From positions 1 to 42,222 of IMG/VR virus record IMGVR_UViG_3300023179_004872: a stretch of DNA of 42,222 nucleotides; one strand, 5' to 3'. The stretch comes from a virus. Made by a program: the position numbers and the translations under genes. Positions 35,725 through 42,222 of the stretch are shown here, in pieces. A model generated the notes under the pieces. It had not been told where the DNA came from. It did not search any database and saw nothing but the letters and a program-made list of their open reading frames with translations. The first letter of the stretch is position 1; each line of letters begins with the position of its first letter.

Positions 35725-36303
35725 ATGAATAAAAATTTAGAATCTTATGTCAAGGTATATGATAATTGGCTTGATAAAGAGATTTGCAAAAAAACTATAA
35801 CTGAACTTGAAACACCAGTTATAACAGATACATTTCATCAACATACTTTTTATCAAGCATCAACCAAAAGTTATGCAACTCAAAGTGGTGATAAAGAACT
35901 AGATATTTCTTATGCAAATGTTACATCACGAGAATATTTAATGAAAAGAGTTTGGGATGGTTTTGCTAACTATCTTACTGAATTAAGTTTTCCATGGTAC
36001 TCTGGATGGCAAGGATATACTGGTATTAGATTCAACAAATATTCTGAAGATAGATTGATGGCTGAACATTGTGACCACATTCATACTATGTTTGATGGTA
36101 ACATGAAAGGCATACCAACAATGAGTTTTGTTGGTGTATTAAATGATGATTATGAAGGCGGTGAATTTGTTATGTGGACAGATAAGGTGATTGAATTGAA
36201 AGCTGGTTCTATACTTATTTTCCCATCCGTTTTTCTATTTCCACATAAAGTTGACCCAATAAAAAAAGGAACTAGACATTCTTTCGTTTCTTGGGCTTAT
36301 TAA
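35725..36303 (+). CDS. Prolyl-4-hydroxylase-like 2OG-Fe(II) oxygenase
   Basis: 192 residues from ATG 35725. FNKYSEDRLMAEHCDHIHTM contains the HxD metal pair; LNDDYEGGEFVMW is the typical core strand; FPSVFLFPHKVDPIKKGTRH has the distal histidine and the 2OG-binding basic residue, followed by SFVSWAY. This is the common phage P4H-like oxygenase. Substrate unknown. Confidence 0.82.
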   Translation: MNKNLESYVKVYDNWLDKEICKKTITELETPVITDTFHQHTFYQASTKSYATQSGDKELDISYANVTSREYLMKRVWDGFANYLTELSFPWYSGWQGYTGIRFNKYSEDRLMAEHCDHIHTMFDGNMKGIPTMSFVGVLNDDYEGGEFVMWTDKVIELKAGSILIFPSVFLFPHKVDPIKKGTRHSFVSWAY

Positions 36304-36315
36304 ACACTAAATACC

Positions 36316-36346
36316 TATACTACCAAACACACACAATGGTAGTATA
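36316..36346 (+). promoter_or_regulatory. 10-bp perfect dyad before gene at 36366
   Basis: TATACTACCA and TGGTAGTATA form a perfect stem with an 11-nt loop, followed by AACACACACAGGAGAAAA and the start codon. Same TATACTA core and same position relative to a start as the dyad at 3883-3916. No T-tract. Confidence 0.5.
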
Positions 36347-36365
36347 ACACACACAGGAGAAAACT

Positions 36366-36647
36366 ATGTCTAATATGACACCTTTTGAGATACGCCTTGA
36401 ACTTTTAAAAATGGCTCAAGGAATGCTATCAGATGATTATTATGGAAAACGTGAGCAAATCAGTAATGATTGGTCCACAAAATGTGACACTTCACGCAAC
36501 AAAGGCGAAGACCCACCAGACCATCCTGGTTTTCCGCCATATCCCTCAGAATCAGATATCATAGCCAAAGCACAAGTGCTTAATGGTTTTGTATCTAATG
36601 TTTCCGCACCAGAAACACCAAAAGTTTCCGTTAAGAAAACTTCTTAA
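36366..36647 (+). CDS. Conserved T4-like small protein (93 aa)
   Basis: MTPFEIRLELLKMAQGMLSD DYYGK start and GFPPYPSESDIIAKAQVLNG then FV match a small family of T4-like aquatic phages. Has a strong CAGGAG ribosome site. Possibly structural or early; unknown. Confidence 0.65.
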   Translation: MSNMTPFEIRLELLKMAQGMLSDDYYGKREQISNDWSTKCDTSRNKGEDPPDHPGFPPYPSESDIIAKAQVLNGFVSNVSAPETPKVSVKKTS

Positions 36648-36656
36648 TTGAGGGTA

Positions 36657-36680
36657 GTGGGACTTTGCGTCCCACTTTTA
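36657..36680 (+). terminator. Rho-independent terminator
   Basis: Perfect 7-bp stem GTGGGAC-tttgc-GTCCCAC followed by TTTTAA. Lies between the 93-aa gene and the SleB-like gene. Confidence 0.8.
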
Positions 36681-36698
36681 ACACACACAAGGAGAAAA

Positions 36699-37256
36699 AT
36701 GCGAAGTAAACCTATACTTTTAAGTTTATTTTTTTCAATGATAATTTTAACATTATCATATGCGAATGTTGACACATATAATATACTACCGATTAAATCA
36801 ACATACAATAATTTAACCGCTGATGCTAAAATACAAGTAACTTGTTTAGCAGAGAACATCTATTTTGAAGCGGCACACGAACCACTAGACGGCAAAAAAG
36901 CAGTAGCTTTTGTCACTTTGAATAGAGTTCAATCCGGCTATGCCGATAACATTTGTGATGTGGTTCAACAAAAAACAAAAAGCACTTGCCAATTTTCTTG
37001 GTATTGTGACACAACATTTACCTCTAGACGCTTGACAATCAAGCAGACTTCATTGTATAATGATATCTTAGAGTTATCAACAAATCTATTTTTAAACTTT
37101 GAAAGAATGAATGATGTAACTAATGGGGCAACCTATTATCACGCTGATTATGTTAACCCCAAATGGACAAGATTACAAAAGGAGACACAAATTGGCAGAC
37201 ATATTTTCTACAAGAGCAAAATTGACCAAATTGACCGAACAAAAGGAATCATTTGA
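36699..37256 (+). CDS. SleB-like cell-wall hydrolase (Hydrolase_2 family)
   Basis: 185 residues from ATG 36699 (AAGGAGAAAA). Residues 1-22 are a signal peptide or signal anchor. CLAENIYFEAAHEPLDGKKA (49-68) with E52 and E57, VAFVTLNRVQSGYADNICDV, CQFSWYCD and GATYYHADYVNPKWTRL are the conserved blocks of SleB/Hydrolase_2 peptidoglycan hydrolases. Probably the exported endolysin. A TTGACA-18-TATAAT sequence within the gene (37032-37061) could drive the downstream genes. Confidence 0.85.
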   Translation: MRSKPILLSLFFSMIILTLSYANVDTYNILPIKSTYNNLTADAKIQVTCLAENIYFEAAHEPLDGKKAVAFVTLNRVQSGYADNICDVVQQKTKSTCQFSWYCDTTFTSRRLTIKQTSLYNDILELSTNLFLNFERMNDVTNGATYYHADYVNPKWTRLQKETQIGRHIFYKSKIDQIDRTKGII

Positions 37257-37257
37257 T

Positions 37258-37476
37258 ATGAATAAAGACCTAATCACTATCTGTATATCGGTAATAATTG
37301 TATTATTTGCCTCAATAATCGGTGTAACCGTGTATAATGTTAATGATAGAAACAACATGGCGAAAAACATTGAGGCAGCAATTGCTAAAGGTGTTGACCC
37401 ATTATCCGTGAAGTGTGCATATGAAACAAGTTCTAATCCAATTTGTATAACATATGCAGCTACAACAAAGAAATAA
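37258..37476 (+). CDS. Conserved single-span membrane protein (72 aa)
   Basis: Start at ATG 37258 (AAAAGGAATC). LITICISVIIVLFASIIGVT is a transmembrane helix; AIAKGVDPLSVKCAYETSSN then ICITYA is a conserved C-terminal motif in T4-like cyanophage proteins. Directly after the hydrolase, so a lysis role is possible but unproven. Confidence 0.65.
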   Translation: MNKDLITICISVIIVLFASIIGVTVYNVNDRNNMAKNIEAAIAKGVDPLSVKCAYETSSNPICITYAATTKK

Positions 37477-37491
37477 TTTAAGGAATATATT

Positions 37492-37878
37492 ATGAAATAT
37501 GTGTTTAAACAAATAGATGATATCTCTGGCGCTAATGCAATAACTACTATTGAATTTAGTGCAGATTATCTTCCTGATATCTTAGAACATGTTGAAATGT
37601 TTCTCCGTGGTTCTGGTTATATTATATCAGGCAAATTAGATTTTGTTGATTATGAAGACCCATATACTACACCAAAATTTGAATGTGCTGAAGAAAACTA
37701 TGAAGATGAGGATGAGGAATTAGATGAATATACTCAAACTTTAATAGATGATGATGCATGGCCTTTTCCCAAAGAAAGACCACCTGAAGGAACAAAAACA
37801 GAACCATGGCCTGGTGTTGCACCATCTGTTTCAGCACAATATACGGTGACACCAATAAAAGATCCTAATGCCTACTAA
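37492..37878 (+). CDS. Conserved T4-like hypothetical protein (128 aa)
   Basis: ITTIEFSADYLPDILEHVEM and FLRGSGYIISGKLDFV form a globular N-terminus; the rest is acidic and proline-rich (DDDAWPFPKERPPEGTKTEP). Frequently found just before the gp33-like gene in related phages (recalled). Function unknown. Confidence 0.6.
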   Translation: MKYVFKQIDDISGANAITTIEFSADYLPDILEHVEMFLRGSGYIISGKLDFVDYEDPYTTPKFECAEENYEDEDEELDEYTQTLIDDDAWPFPKERPPEGTKTEPWPGVAPSVSAQYTVTPIKDPNAY

Positions 37879-38092
37879 AGAAGAAATGGCAAAATTTGCC
37901 AAAGCAATTGATAAGATAGTTTCTGAAACTAAATTTAATCATATTGAGGCAATCACAGAATATTGTAGCCAAACTGGATTGGAGATTGAGGTCGCAGCTA
38001 CATTAGTTAACTCTAACCTTAAATCTAAAATTCAGATGGATGCAATGGATAATAATATGTTGAAAGAAAAAGGTTCACGCCTTCCAATATGA
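37868..38092 (+). CDS. gp33-like late-transcription accessory protein
   Basis: 74 residues. MPTKEEMAKFAKAIDKIVSE, AITEYCSQTGLEIEVAATLV and LKSKIQMDAMDNNMLKEKGS RLPI fit the small proteins annotated as late promoter transcription accessory protein (T4 gp33 type) in cyano- and pelagiphages. gp33 bridges RNA polymerase and the sliding clamp at late promoters. It overlaps the preceding gene by 11 nt and gp59 by 4 nt, the usual context. Confidence 0.7.
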   Translation: MPTKEEMAKFAKAIDKIVSETKFNHIEAITEYCSQTGLEIEVAATLVNSNLKSKIQMDAMDNNMLKEKGSRLPI

Positions 38093-38679
38093 CAGGTTAT
38101 GAAGCGTTCTCAATTTATAATTCTCTGAAACTTCACTTCTCACAGCAATCATACGATTACTTTAAGTACAATGGTAAATCAAATATAACGATTACCAGTT
38201 TTGAGAATCGTAAAGACAAATACCACTTTTATAAACTCTCAAGGAAATATAATCAAGAGGATTATATTAATTTCCTTGTGGGTAACTTTATTCTCAATGA
38301 AAAAACTTGGGCAGGTGACTTGTTGAAACCTGAAGCAGAGGCAAATTACCTAAGAAGAATGAAATACTTGCAATCCATGACATATAGTTTTGAGACTGAG
38401 TGCAAGTATATCTTTGATGATTTAGATGATCCAAACGATGTTCTGAAGAGTTTGGATGACGATTATCCAGTTCTTCTATTGATGGCTTTTAGGAAAGAAA
38501 TACAACCTGAGACACTTGTTATGTTAAATGCCTTACTCAACTTCTTTCCCGCTTGGACAAAACAAATAACAGAAACTATCCGTTGGCCAGATTATCGGTT
38601 AAGAATGCTCAAGTATGCCTCATTTGTGCCATTTGATAGTGTAAAATATAGGCTGAAGTTGAAAGAGGTGATATCATAA
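38089..38679 (+). CDS. 59: gp59-like helicase loader
   Basis: 196 residues. MTGYEAFSIYNSLKLHFSQQ SYDYFKYNGK and ENRKDKYHFYKLSRKY are diagnostic of T4 gp59, which loads gp41 helicase on gp32-coated DNA. The C-terminal domain (LMAFRKEIQPETLVMLNALL; FPAWTKQITETIRWPDYRLR) also matches. Located next to gp32 and gp33, as in T4. Confidence 0.93.
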   Translation: MTGYEAFSIYNSLKLHFSQQSYDYFKYNGKSNITITSFENRKDKYHFYKLSRKYNQEDYINFLVGNFILNEKTWAGDLLKPEAEANYLRRMKYLQSMTYSFETECKYIFDDLDDPNDVLKSLDDDYPVLLLMAFRKEIQPETLVMLNALLNFFPAWTKQITETIRWPDYRLRMLKYASFVPFDSVKYRLKLKEVIS

Positions 38680-38785
38680 TATTGCCAAATCTCTTCTGAA
38701 AAGGCACATAAATAAATCTATATTATGTTTATGTGGATAAATCGTTTATACTTCGTTAATACTACGTTATACAAAAGGAAAATAT

Positions 38786-39670
38786 ATGAATAGTTTTGCA
38801 AATCTCAAGCGTGGCCGTTCTGACCTCGCTAAACTCACCAAAGCAATTGAAGCTTCTGGCCAGTCCAGTTCTGAGGCTGGTTCTAAAGATGATACAAGAA
38901 TGTGGCAACCCAGCGTTGACAAGTCTGGTAATGGTATGGCCGTAATTCGGTTTCTACCTGCACCTGCTGTTGATGGTGATGATGCTCTTCCTTGGGTTCG
39001 CACATTCAGTCACGGCTTTCAGGGACCTGGTGGTTGGTTCATTGATAACTGCCTCACAACTCTTAATGAGAAGTGTCCAGTTTGTGAACACAACAATACA
39101 TTATGGAATTCTGGTATTGAAGCAAATAAAGATGTAGCTCGTAAGCAAAAGCGTAAGCTTTCTTATCTCGCTAATGTCCTTATTGTTTCTGACCCTAGCA
39201 ATCCAGAAAATGAAGGTCAAATCAAACTGTTTAAGTTTGGTAAGAAAATCTTTGATAAGATTACTGAAGCAATGAATCCAGAATTTGCTGATGAAACTCC
39301 TGTCAATCCATTTGACTTATGGGAAGGTGCTAACTTCAAGTTGAAGATTCGTAATGTTGAAGGCTATCGTAATTACGATAAGTCCGAGTTTGCTGATAAA
39401 TCGGCACTCTTAGATGGTGATGATGCTAAACTGGAAGAATTGTGGAAGAAAGAATTCTCTCTGAAGGAATTCACAGAGAAGAAACAATTCAAACCTTATG
39501 ACCAACTCAAGTCTCGCCTTGATAAGGTTCTAGGTTTTGAAGGTGCAGTATCTTCTATTAAAGCTGAAGATGTTGTATTGAGAAACTTTACTGATGATGA
39601 AGTCAAGATTCTTGATAAAGCAGTCGTTGAAGATGATTTAGATTACTTTAAATCTCTCGCAGAAAAATAA
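38786..39670 (+). CDS. 32: gp32-like single-stranded DNA-binding protein
   Basis: 294 residues. Zinc ligands have nearly T4 spacing: H76, C89, C97 and C100 (FSHGFQG...NCLTTLNEKCPVC). N-terminal FANLKRGRSDLAKLTKAIEA corresponds to the cooperativity (LAST-type) region and the C-terminus is acidic. Coats replicating DNA and recruits gp59 and RNase H. The 106-nt gap upstream holds AT-rich sequence with CATAAATA (38708) and TATACT-like boxes, but no clear promoter. Confidence 0.95.
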   Translation: MNSFANLKRGRSDLAKLTKAIEASGQSSSEAGSKDDTRMWQPSVDKSGNGMAVIRFLPAPAVDGDDALPWVRTFSHGFQGPGGWFIDNCLTTLNEKCPVCEHNNTLWNSGIEANKDVARKQKRKLSYLANVLIVSDPSNPENEGQIKLFKFGKKIFDKITEAMNPEFADETPVNPFDLWEGANFKLKIRNVEGYRNYDKSEFADKSALLDGDDAKLEELWKKEFSLKEFTEKKQFKPYDQLKSRLDKVLGFEGAVSSIKAEDVVLRNFTDDEVKILDKAVVEDDLDYFKSLAEK

Positions 39671-39687
39671 ACTTTCCTTAAAAGTTT

Positions 39688-39713
39688 AAACCCCGCCTAG
39701 TGCGGGGTTTTTT
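39688..39713. terminator. Bidirectional terminator between convergent genes
   Basis: AAACCCCGC-ctagt-GCGGGGTTT: a 9-bp stem with T-tract on the + strand (TTTTTTG) and A-tract upstream, so it can serve gp32 rightward and, less strongly, the baseplate gene leftward. Confidence 0.9.
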
Positions 39714-39715
39714 GT

Positions 39716-41824
39716 TTATAGAGCCTGAGTACGAACAAGGTTACTATAAAAATCACTATGATAAGGTGTTGATTTAGAAGTGGATACAACTTGATTCATT
39801 CCACTTCCACTAGAAGAACCAGATGTTTTCGGACCACCTATTACTGACAATATATCTGCCATATCAGCTGATGAGAATACAGGTTTACTTGCTGCAGCGG
39901 ACTCTTTAGCTGCACTTGCTGTAGCTACAGCTGGACCACTAATTTTTGGTGAAGCTGGTGAAACTGATGGTGTTGATTCTCCATAACCAGTAAAAGATCC
40001 ATTAGCAGCATCATACTGAGCTACCATAGTAGAATCTGATCCACCACCTGTGCCAGGTTTATATTCTGCCAACGCTTGAGCAGCATATTTCATTCTAACG
40101 GGTTCAACAGTCTGGGGTCTTTCAAATTTTGTAGCAAAAATATTTGCAGCTTCTTCAGCTGTTTGTGCTCCACGTAATTCTTTTCCACCCAAAGATGAAT
40201 CTGTGTTTAGTTCATGCATAAGATAATCTAATTGCATTTTAGGATCACCTAAATCTTTTCCTTGACTAGAAGCGTAAGCTGCTAGTTTTTGCAATCTTCC
40301 TGCTTTCGCATTCCATTGAGCAAGACCATATGAATTTTCTTTGCTATTCTCGTTATGTGCTCCACTTTTTAAACCAGATTCTTGAACAAGATTACCAACC
40401 ACACCAGCTGCTTGTGCTGGAGTTAGTCCATGTTTTTTTACCAAATAGTCAATTGCTTCATTACTACTAATTGAACCGCCTTTTGGTAAATCAACTTTAG
40501 CTGGTGTAGTACTTGCTGATGTGGATGTTGCACCACGTATTGGTGATGAAGTTGGTGTTGTGGATGCTGGTGTTACTCCAGTAATATTTCCATTTGCATC
40601 AAAACCTCCACTAACATCTGTTGTTTGAGAAGGTGATTTGCTTTCAGAATCTTTTGATTCTTCTTTGGAATATTCTGTCCATAATTCATATATTTCATAT
40701 GCTGTCCAAAATGAAAAACCTAATTGAACAGCAGCTGCAATCCAACCAAGAACTGGTATAGCAGCTAAAGCGCCAGCAGCTGCAAGTCTTGCACCGAATT
40801 TTGCAAATAATTTTGGAGCTTTTCTTTCAAGAAAGGCTAAAAATTTTCCCCATTTGGATGTTGGAGTTGCACCTTTATATGAAATATTTGATGGTGTTGT
40901 TCTAGCATCTAATATTGCTGATGATGTTTGTTTAGTAGCTGTAACCAGTTTAGAACCAGCACTAACAGCACTTCCAGCTGCAAGAGCACCACCAACACCA
41001 GCAGCTGTGTTAACCGCAGTTTGGCCAAGATTTGAATTATTTGATTCAGTTCCTGGTTCACCACCTTGATTAGGTGCACCTGGTGTTCCAGCATTAGCAG
41101 ATTTAGTGGCAGCAAGAGCAATTCCAGCTAATCCTAAAAGTCTTCCTATTGGACTTTTAATAAAAAAAGTAAGTATTGTTCCAAATACAGCACCAAGTCC
41201 TAAAACTGCAGCACTTAAAGTTGCAAAAACACCAGAAATTGAACCAATACTACTTATAATTGATCCAACAGTTGATGCTATTCCAGTAATTAATGATCCA
41301 AGAAAACTTAAAATTCCAGAACCAGATTTTTCTTTGCTTTCTACTTTAGTTGGTTGTTTATTTCCTGCTTTAAATTGAGATTCATATGCATTTTCTCTAA
41401 AGCTTGCATCTTTAAAAAAAGCATCTGGTCCTTTTGATTTCTTACCAGTCATATATTGTGTCAAATTACCAATATTCTTTTGCATCATATTCATTTGTTT
41501 AGCCATTGCAGGCAATGCCATAGAATTTTTTGCAGTTATTTTGCTATTTGTATTGATATCTTGGAGTATAGAAGATGAATCGGATGTAAGAGAAGATGGT
41601 GATGTTGTTTGAGAAGCACTAGAAACATCATTCTTTCTTGTAGCCGAATAACCTTTACCAAAGATTTTTGTGCCAATGACTGAGCCAATTCCACCACCAC
41701 TAAAAAGTGCGTTGCGTATATCTAACTTTTCTAAGGATCTTTTACCAAAAGTTGAAGCGGCGCCACTAAAAACACCTTTTGTTTTATACTCTTGTTGTAA
41801 TATATTTGCGAGTCTGCTAGCCAT
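39716..41824 (-). CDS. Baseplate-hub/tail protein with phage-type lysozyme domain
   Basis: 702 residues. N-terminal ~160 residues are low-complexity and Ser-rich. Hydrophobic, Gly/Ala/Ser-rich segments at about 168-245 resemble tape-measure-like or membrane-inserting helices. From about 450 to 590 is a phage tail lysozyme domain (SSNEAIDYLVKKHGLTPAQA, AGVVGNLVQESGLKSGAHNE, SYGLAQWNAKAGRLQKL, ANIFATKFERPQ) with catalytic glutamate in NLVQESGL. The tail is again low-complexity. It likely opens peptidoglycan at DNA entry. Follows the gp26-type genes, as in other T4-like phages. Confidence 0.78.
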   Translation of the reverse strand: MASRLANILQQEYKTKGVFSGAASTFGKRSLEKLDIRNALFSGGGIGSVIGTKIFGKGYSATRKNDVSSASQTTSPSSLTSDSSSILQDINTNSKITAKNSMALPAMAKQMNMMQKNIGNLTQYMTGKKSKGPDAFFKDASFRENAYESQFKAGNKQPTKVESKEKSGSGILSFLGSLITGIASTVGSIISSIGSISGVFATLSAAVLGLGAVFGTILTFFIKSPIGRLLGLAGIALAATKSANAGTPGAPNQGGEPGTESNNSNLGQTAVNTAAGVGGALAAGSAVSAGSKLVTATKQTSSAILDARTTPSNISYKGATPTSKWGKFLAFLERKAPKLFAKFGARLAAAGALAAIPVLGWIAAAVQLGFSFWTAYEIYELWTEYSKEESKDSESKSPSQTTDVSGGFDANGNITGVTPASTTPTSSPIRGATSTSASTTPAKVDLPKGGSISSNEAIDYLVKKHGLTPAQAAGVVGNLVQESGLKSGAHNENSKENSYGLAQWNAKAGRLQKLAAYASSQGKDLGDPKMQLDYLMHELNTDSSLGGKELRGAQTAEEAANIFATKFERPQTVEPVRMKYAAQALAEYKPGTGGGSDSTMVAQYDAANGSFTGYGESTPSVSPASPKISGPAVATASAAKESAAASKPVFSSADMADILSVIGGPKTSGSSSGSGMNQVVSTSKSTPYHSDFYSNLVRTQAL

Positions 41825-41829
41825 TATTG

Positions 41830-42012
41830 TTACCTTCTTGTTTGCATTTTTTCTTTTTCTTCTTCAAGATATCTCATTAATAAACCAACATAAACTTCTC
41901 TTTCCCAAGGTATCATATTCTCAAGTTCAGTCAAACTATATTTGTGATGTTGCATTAATGCAAAATTAGTTTGATAGAGATTCCCTAGGTTTTCATAACC
42001 AAAACTTAGACG
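41830..42012 (-). CDS. Baseplate hub protein, -1 frame extension
   Basis: The frame entered after the slippery site reads RLSFGYENLGNLYQTNFALM, then QHHKYSLTELENMIPWEREV and YVGLLMRYLEEEKEKMQTRR. This matches the small protein that follows gp26-type proteins in T4-like aquatic phages. The only in-frame ATG is at 41955 (MQHHKY), which would drop the conserved 20 residues before it, so expression as a -1 frameshift product of the upstream gene is more likely. Ends 5 nt before the 702-aa gene start. Confidence 0.65.
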   Translation of the reverse strand, partial: RLSFGYENLGNLYQTNFALMQHHKYSLTELENMIPWEREVYVGLLMRYLEEEKEKMQTRR

Positions 42013-42222
42013 AAAAAACTTTCTAGTCCTTCAACTGTAATTTTTTCTTCATATCCACATTTGTTGCATTTAAAATCCACATCTTTTGAAATCTTTGGCA
42101 TATTATCAAAAAAGTTTTTAATTTTTTCTAAATCTTTTGATTGCATACCTTCAATGAATTCAACCAATTCTTCTTCTGTTGCATCTTTAGCATAATAAAT
42201 TTGTTCGCCATCATAATGTAAT
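42006..42222 (-). CDS. T4 gp26-type baseplate protein, C-terminal part (5' end outside window)
   Basis: 71 residues are visible: LHYDGEQIYYAKDATEEELV, EFIEGMQSKDLEKIKNFFDN, MPKISKDVDFKCNKCGYEEK, ITVEGLESFFV. The CxxC pair (CNKC), the DNMPK-type motif and GLESFF ending fit the T4_baseplate (gp26-like) family. The zero frame stops right after FFV, overlapping the -1 frame of the next coding region. Confidence 0.75.
   Translation of the reverse strand, partial: LHYDGEQIYYAKDATEEELVEFIEGMQSKDLEKIKNFFDNMPKISKDVDFKCNKCGYEEKITVEGLESFFV
42012..42018 (-). promoter_or_regulatory. Candidate -1 ribosomal frameshift site T TTT TTC
   Basis: Read on the minus strand in the zero frame, the heptamer is T TTT TTC (codons TTT TTC) and is two codons before the zero-frame stop. 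A -1 slip re-pairs both codons with TTT and continues into the open frame ending at 41830, jo ining SFF to RLSFGYENL. Confidence 0.6.

Noticed and set aside
37032-37061. TTGACA-18 bp-TATAAT inside the SleB-like gene
   Set aside because: It is a good match but lies in coding sequence without the family spacer or dyad; kept only as a remark.
40854-41378. Plus-strand frames rich in Pro and Ala
   Set aside because: Shadows of the low-complexity region of the 702-aa baseplate gene.
1-42222. CRISPR array, integrase, transposon ends or rRNA
   Set aside because: No regular spaced repeats, recombinase motifs or rRNA sequence were seen.

Overview
This window is a contiguous stretch of a T4-like tailed-phage (myovirus) genome, AT-rich and very densely packed. 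T4-type core genes are recognisable: PhoH, RNase H, the gp32 single-stranded-DNA-binding protein, the gp59 helicase loader, a gp33-like late-transcription accessory protein, a PD-(D/E)XK exonuclease and, at the right edge, the baseplate gp26-type protein with a tail-lysozyme hub protein. No rRNA, integrase, transposase or CRISPR array was found. The host is not identified. A phasin-like gene, a DUF3563-like gene, a two-piece (circularly permuted) tmRNA and sigma70-type promoters point to a proteobacterium, perhaps a freshwater betaproteobacterium (inference).

Layout. 1-3.3 kb: auxiliary metabolic block (end of a fatty-acid desaturase, IscA-IscU-IscA Fe-S assembly genes, secreted NUC nuclease, GIY-YIG protein, PhoH). 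3.3-8.3 kb: host-like phasin/DUF3563 genes, a 2OG-Fe(II) oxygenase, an RyR-like protein and many tiny genes joined by ATGA-type overlaps. 8.3-16.5 kb: early-type accessory genes, each short group with its own strong -35/-10 promoter. 16.5-17.4 kb: RNA cluster with six tRNAs (Cys, Glu, Asp, Gln, Asn, His) and two structured RNAs wedged between Glu and Asp. 17.6-19.3 kb: metallophosphoesterase, then a leftward membrane/secreted three-gene group. 19.4-27 kb: LPD29 and conserved phage genes, RNase H, DUF6433, a GT2 glycosyltransferase, GalE and ClpP. 26.7-30.9 kb: more promoter-led accessory genes (SWIM protein, DUF7227-like protein, MazG-like enzyme) and a third structured RNA. 31-34.2 kb: secreted protein/LPP20-like lipoprotein pair and nuclease genes. 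34.2-35 kb: permuted tmRNA followed by an outer-membrane beta-barrel gene. 35-39.7 kb: conserved T4-like block (oxygenase, SleB hydrolase, gp33-like, gp59, gp32). 39.7-42.2 kb: leftward baseplate genes.

Most notable: (1) a phage tmRNA gene in circularly permuted order with its own tag; (2) two RNAs at different loci sharing motifs and architecture, plus a third RNA closed by a 22-bp stem; (3) a promoter family carrying a dyad TGTTG-N8-CAACA 6-7 bp upstream of the -35 box; (4) a T TTT TTC slippery site that would fuse two baseplate reading frames by -1 frameshifting. Gene functions come from motifs and remembered family patterns; no database search was run.
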